64,000 nt of DNA, taken from positions 13,785,931 to 13,849,930 of the forward strand of contig JARWKL010000010.1 in NCBI GenBank assembly GCA_029961685.1, read 5' to 3'. The position numbers were made by a program, and so were the translations under genes. Under the pieces are notes generated by a model. That model was not told where the DNA came from. It searched no databases and was given only the letters and a program-made list of their open reading frames with translations. Of this stretch, positions 22,655-34,196 are shown one piece after another (the stretch's first letter is position 1; each line of letters begins with the position of its first letter). The DNA comes from Aristolochia californica (taxonomy: Eukaryota; Streptophyta; Magnoliopsida; Piperales; Aristolochiaceae).

Positions 22655-24964
22655 GTGGAATTTCCCAAACACATATTTTGGGGTTCATTTTTAGTGCGTG
22701 ATATAATTTTCTATTCATTATTATAGTTTTCAAATTTTTTTGCACACATGAACTCTAAAATTTTCATTTTGTTGCGATCTTATATCTTTTTTTGTATACG
22801 AGGAGAAATGGGAGTCACAAGTTTGGACTTGAAAAAAAAAAAAATTTGAACATAAAAAAATGGGGATGCACAAATGCTGGGAGAGATAATTCCAAAGAGT
22901 ATCTGCGATTTTTAAAGATAGGCAAAAAAGTGGGTTGTTTGGCTCTGGTAAATATCCAACCACTTGAGAATTCAACTTTTTCTACCCCCCCTTAATTTTT
23001 GGCCACTTGCGTTGTCAACATGCATGTGGCATGCACACCCACCACACTTAAAGCATGTTGGGATCAGTTACAAGTCCCTTTCCAATAAAATTCCACCCAA
23101 CTATTATTAGGGGGTTGTACTAGTGAAATTTCCCAAACATGGATTTTGGGGTTCATTTTTAGTGCGTGAAATAATTTTCTATTCATTATTATAGTTTTAA
23201 AATTTTTTTGCACACATGATCTCTAAAATTTTCATTTTGTTGCGATCTTATATCTTTTTTTGTATACGAGGAGAAATGGGAGTCACAAGTTTGGACTTGA
23301 AAAAAAAAAAATTTGAACATAAAAAAATGGGGATGCACAAATGCTGGGAGAGATAATTCCAAAGAGTATCTGCGATTTTTAAAGATAGGCAAAAAAGTGG
23401 GTTGTTTGGCTCTGGTAAATATCCAACCACTTGAGAGTTCAACTTTTTCTACCCCCCCTTAATTTTTGGCCACTTGCATTGTCAACATGCTTGTGGCATG
23501 CACACCCACCACACTTAAAGCATGTTGGGATCAGTTACAAGTCCCTTTCCAATAAAATTCCACCAAACTATTATTAGGGGGTTGTACTAGTTCAATTTCC
23601 CAAACATGGATTTTGGGGTTCATTTTTAGTGCGTGAAATAATTTTCTATTCATTATTATAGTTTTAAAATTTTTTTGCACACATGATCTCTAAAATTTTC
23701 ATTTTGTTGCGATCTTATATCTTTTTTGTTTACGTGGAAAAATGGGAGTCAAAAGTTTGGACCTGAAAAAAAGAAAATTTTGAACATCAAAAAATGGGGA
23801 TGCACAAATGCTGGGAGAGATAATTCCAAAGAGTATCTGTGATTTTTAAGGATAGGCAAAAAAGTGGGTTGTTTGTCTCTGGTAAATATCCAACCACTCG
23901 AGAATTCAACTTTTTCTACCCCCCCTTATTTTTGGTCACTTGCATCCTCAACATGCATGTGGCATGCACACCCACCACACTTAAAGCATGTTGGGATCAG
24001 TTACAAGTCCCTTTCACATAAAATTCCACCAAGCTATTATTAGGGGGTTGTACTTGTGGAATTTCCCAAAGATGGATTTTGGGGTTCATTTTTAGTGCGT
24101 GAAATAATTTTCTATTAATTATTATAGTTTTCAAATTTTTTTGCACACATGATCTCTAAAATTTTCATTTTGTTGCGATCTTATATGTTTTTTGTTTACG
24201 AGGAAAAATGGGAGTCACAAGTTTGGACCTGAAAAAAAAAAAAGTTTGTACATCCAAAATGGGGATGCACAAATGCTGGGAGAGATAATTCCAAAGAGTA
24301 TCTATGATTTTTAAGGAGAGGAAAAAATGAGGGTTGTTTGGCTCTGGTAAATATCCAACTACTTGAGAATTCAACTTTTTCTACCCCCCCTAATTTTTGG
24401 CCACTTGCATCCTCAACATGCTTGTGGCATGCACACCCACCACACTTCAAGCATGTTGGGATCAGTTACAAGTCCCTTTCCTATAAAATGCCACCAAGCT
24501 ATTATTAGGGGGTTGTACTAGTGGAATTTCCCAAACATGGATTTTGGGGTTCATTTTTAGTGCGTGAAATAATTTTCTATTCATTATTAAAGTTTTCAAA
24601 TTTTTTTGCACACATGAAGTCCTAAATTTCCATTTGTTGCGATCTTATATCTTTTTTGTTTACGAGGAAAAATGGGAGTCACAAGTTTGGACCTCAAAAA
24701 AAAAAAATGTTTGTACATCCAAAATGGGATAATTCCAAAGAGTATCTGTGATTTTTAAGGATAGGCAAAAAACTGGGTTCTTCGGCTCTGGTAAATATCC
24801 AACCACTCGAGAATTCAACTTTTTCTACCCCCCCTAATTTTTGGCCACTTGCATCCTCAACATGCCTGTGGCATGCACACCCACCACACTTAACGCATGT
24901 TGGGATCAGTTAAGAATCCCTTTCCTATAAAATTCCACCAAGCTATTATTAGGGGGTTGTACTA
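22655..24964. repeat. 5-mer HOR unit A-B/A-B-C-D', second copy
   Basis: A 22655-23122, B/A 23123-23589, B 23590-24055, C 24056-24520, D' 24521-24964; 2310 bp, the same length as the preceding unit and almost the same sequence. The differences I see are in D': aactgggttcttcgg near 24771, and a tail with aacgcatg and agaatccc that matches the D' ending at 16660 instead of the one ending at 22654. Confidence 0.95.
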
Positions 24965-26806
24965 GTGGAATTTCCCAAACACATATTTTGGGGTTCATTT
25001 TTAGTGCGTGATATAATTTTCTATTCATTATTATAGTTTTCAAATTTTTTTGCACACATGAACTCTAAAATTTTCATTTTGTTGCGATCTTATATCTTTT
25101 TTTGTATACGAGGAGAAATGGGAGTCACAAGTTTGGACTTGAAAAAAAAAAAATTTGAACATAAAAAAATGGGGATGCACAAATGCTGGGAGAGATAATT
25201 CCAAAGAGTATCTGCGATTTTTAAAGATAGGCAAAAAAGTGGGTTGTTTGGCTCTGGTAAATATCCAACCACTTTAGAATTCGACTTTTTCTACCCCCCC
25301 TTAATTTTTGGCCACTTGCATTGTCAACATGCTTGTGGCATGCACACCCACCACACTTAAAGCATGTTGGGATCAGTTACAAGTCCCTTTCCAATAAAAT
25401 TCCACCAAACTATTATTAGGGGGTTGTACTAGTGGAATTTCCCAAACATGGATTTTGGGGTTCATTTTTGGTGCGTGAAATAATTTTCTATTCATTATTA
25501 TAGTTTTAAAATTTTTTTGCACACATGATCTCTAAAATTTTCATTTTGTTGCGATCTTATATCTTTTTTGTTTACGTGGAAAAATGGGAGTCAAAAGTTT
25601 GGACCTGAAAAAAAGAAAATTTTGGACATCAAAAAATGGGGATGCACAAATGCTGGGAGAGATAATTCCAAAGAGTATCTGTGATTTTTAAGGATAGGCA
25701 AAAAAGTGGGTTGTTTGTCTCTGGTAAATATCCAACCACTCGAGAATTCAACTTTTTCTACGCCCCCTTATTTTTGGTCACTTGCATCCTCAACATGCAT
25801 GTGGCATGCACACCCACCACACTTAAAGCATGTTGGGATCAGTTACAAGTCCCTTTCACATAAAATTCCACCAAGCTATTATTAGGGGGTTGTACTTGTG
25901 GAATTTCCCAAAGATGGATTTTGGGGTTCATTTTTAGTGCGTGAAATAATTTTCTATTAATTATTATAGTTTTCAAATTTTTTTGCACACATGATCTCTA
26001 AAATTTTCATTTTGTTGCGATCTTATATGTTTTTTGTTTACGAGGAAAAATGGGAGTCACAGGTTTGGACCTGAAAAAAAAAAAAGTTTGTACATCCAAA
26101 ATGGGGATGCACAAATGCTGGGAGAGATAATTCCAAAGAGTATCTATGATTTTTAAGGAGAGGAAAAAACGAGGGTTGTTTGGCTCTGGTAAATATCCAA
26201 CCACTTGAGAATTCAACTTTTTCTACCCCCCCTAATTTTTGGCCACTTGCATCCTCAACATGCTTGTGGCATGCACACCCACCACACTTCAAGCATGTTG
26301 GGATCAGTTCAAGTCCCTTTCCTATAAAATTCCACCAAGCTATTATTAGGGGGTTGTACTAGTGGAATTTCCCAAACATGGATTTTGGGGTTCATTTTTA
26401 GTGCGTGAAATAATTTTCTATTCATTATTAAAGTTTTCAAATTTTTTTGCACACATGAACTCCTAAATTTCCATTTGTTGCGATCTTATATCTTTTTTGT
26501 TTACGAGGAAAAATGGGAGTCACAAGTTTGGACCTCAAAAAAAAAAAAATGTTTGTACATCCAAAATGGGATAATTCCAAAGAGTATCTGTGATTTTTAA
26601 GGATAGGCAAAAAAGTGGGTTGTTCGGCTCTGGTAAATATCCAACCACTCGAGAATTCAACTTTTTCTACCCCCCCTAATTTTTGGCCACTTGCATCCTC
26701 AACATGCCTGTGGCATGCACACCCACCACACTTAAAGCATGTTGGGATCAGTTAAGAGTCCCTTTCCTATAAAATTCCACCAAGCTATTATTAGGGGGTT
26801 GTACTA
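24965..26806. repeat. HOR unit, A-B-C-D' 4-mer (repeat of 16661-18502)
   Basis: A 24965-25431, B 25432-25897, C 25898-26361, D' 26362-26806; 1842 bp. It shares gaattcgac, tttttggtgcg, ttggacatc, cacaggtttgg and cagttcaagt with 16661-18502. Private changes are actttagaattc in A and tacgcccccttat in B. Confidence 0.95.
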
Positions 26807-28649
26807 GTGGAATTTCCCAAACACATATTTTGGGGTTCATTTTTAGTGCGTGATATAATTTTCTATTCATTATTATAGTTTTCAAATTTTTTTGCACACA
26901 TGAACTCTAAAATTTTCATTTTGTTGCGATCTTATATCTTTTTTTGTATACGAGGAGAAATGGGAGTCACAAGTTTGGACTTGAAAAAAAAAAAATTTGA
27001 ACATAAAAAAATGGGGATGCACAAATGCTGGGAGAGATAATTCCAAAGAGTATCTGCGATTTTTAAAGATAGGCAAAAAAGTGGGTTGTTTGGCTCTGGT
27101 AAATATCCAACCACTTGAGAATTCAACTTTTTCTACCCCCCCTTAATTTTTGGCCACTTGCATTGTCAACATGCTTGTGGCATGCACACCCACCACACTT
27201 AAAGCATGTTGGGATCAGTTACAAGTCCCTTTCCAATAAAATTCCACCAAACTATTATTAGGGGGTTGTACTAGTGGAATTTCCCAAACATGGATTTTGG
27301 GGTTCATTTTTGGTGCGTGAAATAATTTTCTATTCATTATTATAGTTTTAAAATTTTTTTGCACTCATGATCTCTAAAATTTTCATTTTGTTGCGATCTT
27401 ATATCTTTTTTGTTTACGTGGAAAAATGGGAGTCAAAAGTTTGGACCTGAAAAAAAGAAAATTTTGAACATCAAAAAATGGGGATGCACAAATGCTGGGA
27501 GAGATAATTCCAAAGAGTATCTGTGATTTTTAAGGATAGGCAAAAAAGTGGGTTGTTTGTCTCTGGTAAATATCCAACCACTCGAGAATTCAACTTTTTC
27601 TACCCCCCCTTATTTTTGGTCACTTGCATCCTCAACATGCATGTGGCATGCACACCCACCACACTTAAAGCATGTTGGGATCAGTTACAAGTCCCTTTCA
27701 CATAAAATTCCACCAAGCTATTATTAGGGGGTTGTACTTGTGGAATTTCCCAAAGATGGATTTTGGGGTTCATTTTTAGTGCGTGAAATAATTTTCTATT
27801 AATTATTATAGTTTTCAATTTTTTTTACACACATGATCTCTAAAATTTTCATTTTTTTGCGATCTTATATGTTTTTTGTTTACGAGGAAAAATGGGAGTC
27901 ACAGGTTTGGACCTGAAAAAAAAAAAAGTTTGTACATCCAAAATGGGGATGCACAAATGCTGGGAGAGATAATTCCAAAGAGTATCTATGATTTTTAAGG
28001 AGAGGAAAAAACGAGGGTTGTTTGGCTCTGGTAAATATCCAACCACTTGAGAATTCAACTTTTTCTACCCCCCCTAATTTTTGGCCACTTGCATCCTCAA
28101 CATGCTTGTGGCATGCACACCCACCACACTTCAAGCATGTTGGGATCAGTTACAAGTCCCTTTCCTATAAAATTCCACCAAGCTATTATTAGGGGGTTGT
28201 ACTAGTGGAATTTCCCAAACATGGATTTTGGGGTTCATTTTTAGTGCGTGAAATAATTTTCTATTCATTATTAAAGTTTTCAAATTTTTTTGCACACATG
28301 AACTCCTAAATTTCCATTTGTTGCGATCTTATATCTTTTTTGTTTACGAGGAAAAATGGGAGTCACAAGTTTGGACCTCAAAAAAAAAAAAATGTTTGTA
28401 CATCCAAAATGGGATAATTCCAAAGAGTATCTGTGATTTTTAAGGATAGGCAAAAAAGTGGGTTGTTCGGCTCTGGTAAATATCCAACCACTCGAGAATT
28501 CAACTTTTTCTACCCCCCCTAATTTTTGGCCACTTGCATCCTCAACATGCCTGTGGCATGCACACCCACCACACTTAAAGCATGTTGGGATCAGTTAAGA
28601 GTCCCTTTCCTATAAAATTCCACCAAGCTATTATTAGGGGGTTGTACTA
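26807..28649. repeat. HOR unit, A-B-C-D' 4-mer (repeat of 18503-20344)
   Basis: A 26807-27273, B 27274-27739 (gcactcatg), C 27740-28204 (tttttttacacacatg and catttttttgcg), D' 28205-28649; 1843 bp. It has the markers of 18503-20344 plus gcactcatg and ttacacacatg, which it shares only with the next unit. Confidence 0.95.
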
Positions 28650-30492
28650 GTGGAATTTCCCAAACACATATTTTGGGGTTCATTTTTAGTGCGTGATATA
28701 ATTTTCTATTCATTATTATAGTTTTCAAATTTTTTTGCACACATGAACTCTAAAATTTTCATTTTGTTGCGATCTTATATCTTTTTTTGTATACGAGGAG
28801 AAATGGGAGTCACAAGTTTGGACTTGAAAAAAAAAAAATTTGAACATAAAAAAATGGGGATGCACAAATGCTGGGAGAGATAATTCCAAAGAGTATCTGC
28901 GATTTTTAAAGATAGGCAAAAAAGTGGGTTGTTTGGCTCTGGTAAATATCCAACCACTTGAGAATTCAACTTTTTCTACCCCCCCTTAATTTTTGGCCAC
29001 TTGCATTGTCAACATGCTTGTGGCATGCACACCCACCACACTTAAAGCATGTTGGGATCAGTTACAAGTCCCTTTCCAATAAAATTCCACCAAACTATTA
29101 TTAGGGGGTTGTACTAGTGGAATTTCCCAAACATGGATTTTGGGGTTCATTTTTGGTGCGTGAAATAATTTTCTATTCATTATTATAGTTTTAAAATTTT
29201 TTTGCACTCATGATCTCTAAAATTTTCATTTTGTTGCGATCTTATATCTTTTTTGTTTACGTGGAAAAATGGGAGTCAAAAGTTTGGACCTGAAAAAAAG
29301 AAAATTTTGAACATCAAAAAATGGGGATGCACAAATGCTGGGAGAGATAATTCCAAAGAGTATCTGTGATTTTTAAGGATAGGCAAAAAAGTGGGTTGTT
29401 TGTCTCTGGTAAATATCCAACCACTCGAGAATTCAACTTTTTCTACCCCCCCTTATTTTTGGTCACTTGCATCCTCAACATGCATGTGGCATGCACACCC
29501 ACCACACTTAAAGCATGTTGGGATCAGTTACAAGTCCCTTTCACATAAAATTCCACCAAGCTATTATTAGGGGGTTGTACTTGTGGAATTTCCCAAAGAT
29601 GGATTTTGGGGTTCATTTTTAGTGCGTGAAATAATTTTCTATTAATTATTATAGTTTTCAATTTTTTTTACACACATGATCTCTAAAATTTTCATTTTTT
29701 TGCGATCTTATATGTTTTTTGTTTACGAGGAAAAATGGGAGTCACAGGTTTGGACCTGAAAAAAAAAAAAGTTTGTACATCCAAAATGGGGATGCACAAA
29801 TGCTGGGAGAGATAATTCCAAAGAGTATCTATGATTTTTAAGGAGAGGAAAAAACGAGGGTTGTTTGGCTCTGGTAAATATCCAACCACTTGAGAATTCA
29901 ACTTTTTCTACCCCCCCTAATTTTTGGCCACTTGCATCCTCAACATGCTTGTGGCATGCACACCCACCACACTTCAAGCATGTTGGGATCAGTTACAAGT
30001 CCCTTTCCTATAAAATTCCACCAAGCTATTATTAGGGGGTTGTACTAGTGGAATTTCCCAAACATGGATTTTGGGGTTCATTTTTAGTGCGTGAAATAAT
30101 TTTCTATTCATTATTAAAGTTTTCAAATTTTTTTGCACACATGAACTCCTAAATTTCCATTTGTTGCGATCTTATATCTTTTTTGTTTACGAGGAAAAAT
30201 GGGAGTCACAAGTTTGGACCTCAAAAAAAAAAAAATGTTTGTACATCCAAAATGGGATAATTCCAAAGAGTATCTGTGATTTTTAAGGATAGGCAAAAAA
30301 GTGGGTTGTTCGGCTCTGGTAAATATCCAACCACTCGAGAATTCAACTTTTTCTACCCCCCCTAATTTTTGGCCACTTGCATCCTCAACATGCCTGTGGC
30401 ATGCACACCCACCACACTTAAAGCATGTTGGGATCAGTTAAGAGTCCCTTTCCTATAAAATTCCACCAAGCTATTATTAGGGGGTTGTACTA
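28650..30492. repeat. HOR unit, A-B-C-D' 4-mer, twin of the preceding unit
   Basis: A 28650-29116, B 29117-29582, C 29583-30047, D' 30048-30492; 1843 bp. It is nearly indistinguishable by eye from 26807-28649, including gcactcatg, ttacacacatg and catttttttgcg. A recent duplication of one complete unit is the simplest explanation. Confidence 0.95.
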
Positions 30493-32333
30493 GTGGAATT
30501 TCCCAAACACATATTTTGGGGTTCATTTTTAGTGCGTGATATAATTTTCTATTCATTATTATAGTTTTCAAATTTTTTTGCACACATGAACTCTAAAATT
30601 TTCATTTTGTTGCGATCTTATATCTTTTTTTGTATACGAGGAGAAATGGGAGTCACAAGTTTGGACTTGAAAAAAAAAAAATTTGAACATAAAAAAATGG
30701 GGATGCACAAATGCTGGGAGAGATAATTCCAAAGAGTATCTGCGATTTTTAAAGATAGGCAAAAAAGTGGGTTGTTTGGCTCTGGTAAATATCCAACCAC
30801 TTGAGAATTCAACTTTTTCTACCCCCCCTTAATTTTTGGCCACTTGCGTTGTCAACATGCATGTGGCATGCACACCCACCACACTTAAAGCATGTTGGGA
30901 TCAGTTACAAGTCCCTTTCCAATAAAATTCCACCAAACTATTATTAGGGGGTTGTACTAGTGAAATTTCCCAAACATGGATTTTGGGGTTCATTTTTAGT
31001 GCGTGAAATAATTTTCTATTCATTATTATAGTTTTAAAATTTTTTTGCACACATGATCTCTAAAATTTTCATTTTGTTGCGATCTTATATCTTTTTCTTT
31101 TACGTGGAAAAATGGGAGTCAAAAGTTTGGACCTGAAAAAAAGAAAATTTTGAACATCAAAAAATGGGGATGCACAAATGCTGGGAGAGATAATTCCAAA
31201 GAGTATCTGTGATTTTTAAGGATAGGCAAAAAAGTGGGTTGTTTGTCTCTGGTAAATATCCAACCACTCCAGAATTCAACTTTTTCTACCCCCCCTTATT
31301 TTTGGTCACTTGCATCCTCAACATGCATGTGGCATGCACACCCACCACACTTAAAGCATGTTGGGATCAGTTACAAGTCCCTTTCACATAAAATTCCACC
31401 AAGCTATTATTAGGGGGTTGTACTTGTGGAATTTCCCAAAGATAGATTTTGGGGTTCATTTTTAGTGCGTGAAATAATTTTCTATTAATTATTATAGTTT
31501 TCAAATTTTTTTGCACACATGATCTCTAAAATTTTCATTTTGTTGCGATCTTATATGTTTTTTGTTTACGAGGAAAAATGGGAGTCACAAGTTTGGACCT
31601 GAAAAAAAAAAAAGTTTGTACATCCAAAATGGGGATGCACAAATGCTGGGAGAGATAATTCCGAAGAGTATCTATGATTTTTAAGGAGAGGAAAAAACGA
31701 GGGTTGTTTGGCTCTGGTAAATATCCAACCACTTGAGAATTCAACTTTTTCTACCCCCCCTAATTTTTGGCCACTTGCATCCTCAACATGCTTGTGGCAT
31801 GCACACCCACCACACTTCAAGCATGTTGGGATCAGTTACAAGTCCCTTTCCTATAAAATTCCACCAAGCTATTATTAGGGGGTTGTACTAGTGGAATTTC
31901 CCAAACATGGATTTTGGGGTTCATTTTTAGTGCGTGAAATAATCTTCTATTCATTATTAAAGTTTTCAAATTTTTTTGCACACATGAACTCCTAAATTTC
32001 CATTTGTTGCGATCTTATATCTTTTTTGTTTACGAGGAAAAATGGGAGTCACAAGTTTGGACCTCAAAAAAAAAAATGTTTGTACATGCATAATGGGATA
32101 ATTCCAAAGAGTATCTGTGATTTTTAAGGATAGGCAAAAAAGTGGGTTGTTCGGCTCTGGTAAATATCCAACCACTCGAGAATTCAACTTTTTCTACCCC
32201 CCCTAATTTTTGGCCACTTGCATCCTCAACATGCCTGTGGCATGCACACCCACCACACTTAAAGCATGTTGGGATCAGTTAAGAGTCCCTTTCCTATAAA
32301 ATTCCACCAAGCTATTATTAGGGGGTTGTACTG
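30493..32333. repeat. HOR unit, A-B-C-D' 4-mer, last of the D' domain
   Basis: A 30493-30959, B 30960-31425, C 31426-31890, D' 31891-32333; 1841 bp. A ends with gcgttgtcaacatgcatg and B starts gtgaaattt, both marks of the 5-mers at 20345 and 22655. The body of this B is ordinary apart from ctttttcttttacg. It looks like a 5-mer that lost its B/A monomer. C has attccgaagag, shared with the next unit. D' has tacatgcataatggg. Confidence 0.93.
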
Positions 32334-34196
32334 GTGGAATTTCCCAAACACATATTTTGGGGTTCATTTTTAGTGCGTGATATAATTTTCTATTCATTAT
32401 TATAGTTTTCAAATTTTTTTGCACACATGAACTCTAAAATTTTCATTTTGTTGCGATCTTATATCTTTTTTTGTATACGAGGAGAAATGGGAGTCACAAG
32501 TTTGGACTTGAAAAAAAAAAAATTTGAACATAAAAAAATGGGGATGCACAAATGCTGGGAGAGATAATTCCAAAGAGTATCTGCGATTTTTAAAGATAGG
32601 CAAAAAAGTGGGTTGTTTGGCTCTGGTAAATATCCAACCACTTGAGAATTCAACTTTTTCTACCCCCCCTTAATTTTTGGCCACTTGCATTGTCAACATG
32701 CTTGTGGCATGCACACCCACCACACTTAAAGCATGTTGGGATCAGTTACAAGTCCCTTTCCAATAAAATTCCACCAAACTATTATTAGGGGGTTGTACTA
32801 GTGGAATTTCCCAAACATGGATTTTGGGGTTCATTTTTAGTGCGTGAAATAATTTTCTATTCATTATTATAGTTTTAAAATTTTTTTGCACACATGATCT
32901 CTAAAATTTTCATTTTGTTGCGATCTTATTTCTTTTTTGTTTACGTGGAAAAATGGGAGTCAAAAGTTTGGACCTGAAAAAAAGAAAATTTTGAACATCA
33001 AAAAATGGGGATGCACAAATGCTGGGAGAGATAATTCCAAAGAGTATCTGTGATTTTTAAGGATAGGCAAAAAAGTGGGTTGTTTGTCTCTGGTAAATAT
33101 CCAACCACTCGAGAATTCAACTTTTTCTACCCCCCCTTATTTTTGGTCACTTGCATCCTCAACATGCATGTGGCATGCACACCCACCACACTTAAAGCAT
33201 GTTGGGATCAGTTACAAGTCCCTTTCACATAAAATTCCACCAAGCTATTATTAGGGGGTTGTACTTGTGGAATTTCCCAAAGATGGATTTTGGGGTTCAT
33301 TTTTAGTGCGTGAAATAATTTTCTATTAATTATTATAGTTTTCAAATTTTTTTGCACACATGATCTCTAAAATTTTCATTTTGTTACGATCTTATATGTT
33401 TTTTGTTTACGAGGAAAAATGGGAGTCACAAGTTTGGACCTGAAAAAAAAAAAAGTTTGTACATCCAAAATGGGGATGCACAAATGCTGGGAGAGATAAT
33501 TCCGAAGAGTATCTATGATTTTTAAGGAGAGGAAAAAACGAGGGTTGTTTGGCTCTGGTAAATATCCAACCACTTGAGAATTCAACTTTTTCTACCCCCC
33601 CTAATTTTTGGCCACTTGCATCCTCAACATGCGTGTGGCATGCACACCCACCACACTTCAAGCATGTTGGGATCAGTTACAAGTCCCTTTCCTATAAAAT
33701 TCCACCAAGCTATTATTAGGGGATTGTACTAGTGGAATTTCCCAAACATGGATTTTGGGGTTCATTTTTAGTGCGTGAAATAATTTTCTATTCATTATTA
33801 AAGTTTTCAAATTTTTTTGCACACATGAACTCCTAAATTTCCATTTGTTGCGATCTTATATCTTTTTTGTTTACGAGGAAAAATGGGAGTCACAAGTTTG
33901 GACCTCAAAAAAAAAAAATGTTTGTACATCCAAAATGGGGATGCACAAATGCTGGGAGAGATAATTCCAAAGAGTATCTGTGATTTTTAAGGATAGGCAA
34001 AAAAGTGGGTTGTTCGGCTCTGGTAAATATCCAACCACTCGAGAATTCAACTTTTTCTACCCCCCCTAATTTTTGGCCACTTGCATCCTCAACATGCCTG
34101 TGGCATGCACACCCACCACACTTAAAGCATGTTGGGATCAGTTACAAGTCCCTTTCCTATAAAATTCCACCAAGCTATTATTAGGGGGTTGTACTA
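32334..34196. repeat. HOR unit, A-B-C-D 4-mer, D without the deletion
   Basis: A 32334-32800, B 32801-33266, C 33267-33731, D 33732-34196; 1863 bp. D has the D'-type bases gaactcctaaatttcc but keeps the 21-bp block, and it has cagttacaagtcc where D' has cagttaagagtcc. C shares attccgaagag with the preceding unit. The unit is transitional between the central and right domains. Confidence 0.95.

Larger units (their letters stand above)
8852..32333. repeat. Homogenised domain in which every D carries the 21-bp deletion
   Basis: All thirteen D positions from 8852 to 32333 (starts 8852, 10691, 12532, 14376, 16217, 18058, 19901, 22211, 24521, 26362, 28205, 30048, 31891) have the D' deletion and gaactcctaaatttcc or its gaagtcc derivative. 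No D outside this interval has the deletion. The unit length is correspondingly about 1842 bp. This interval is the most uniform part of the window. Confidence 0.93.
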
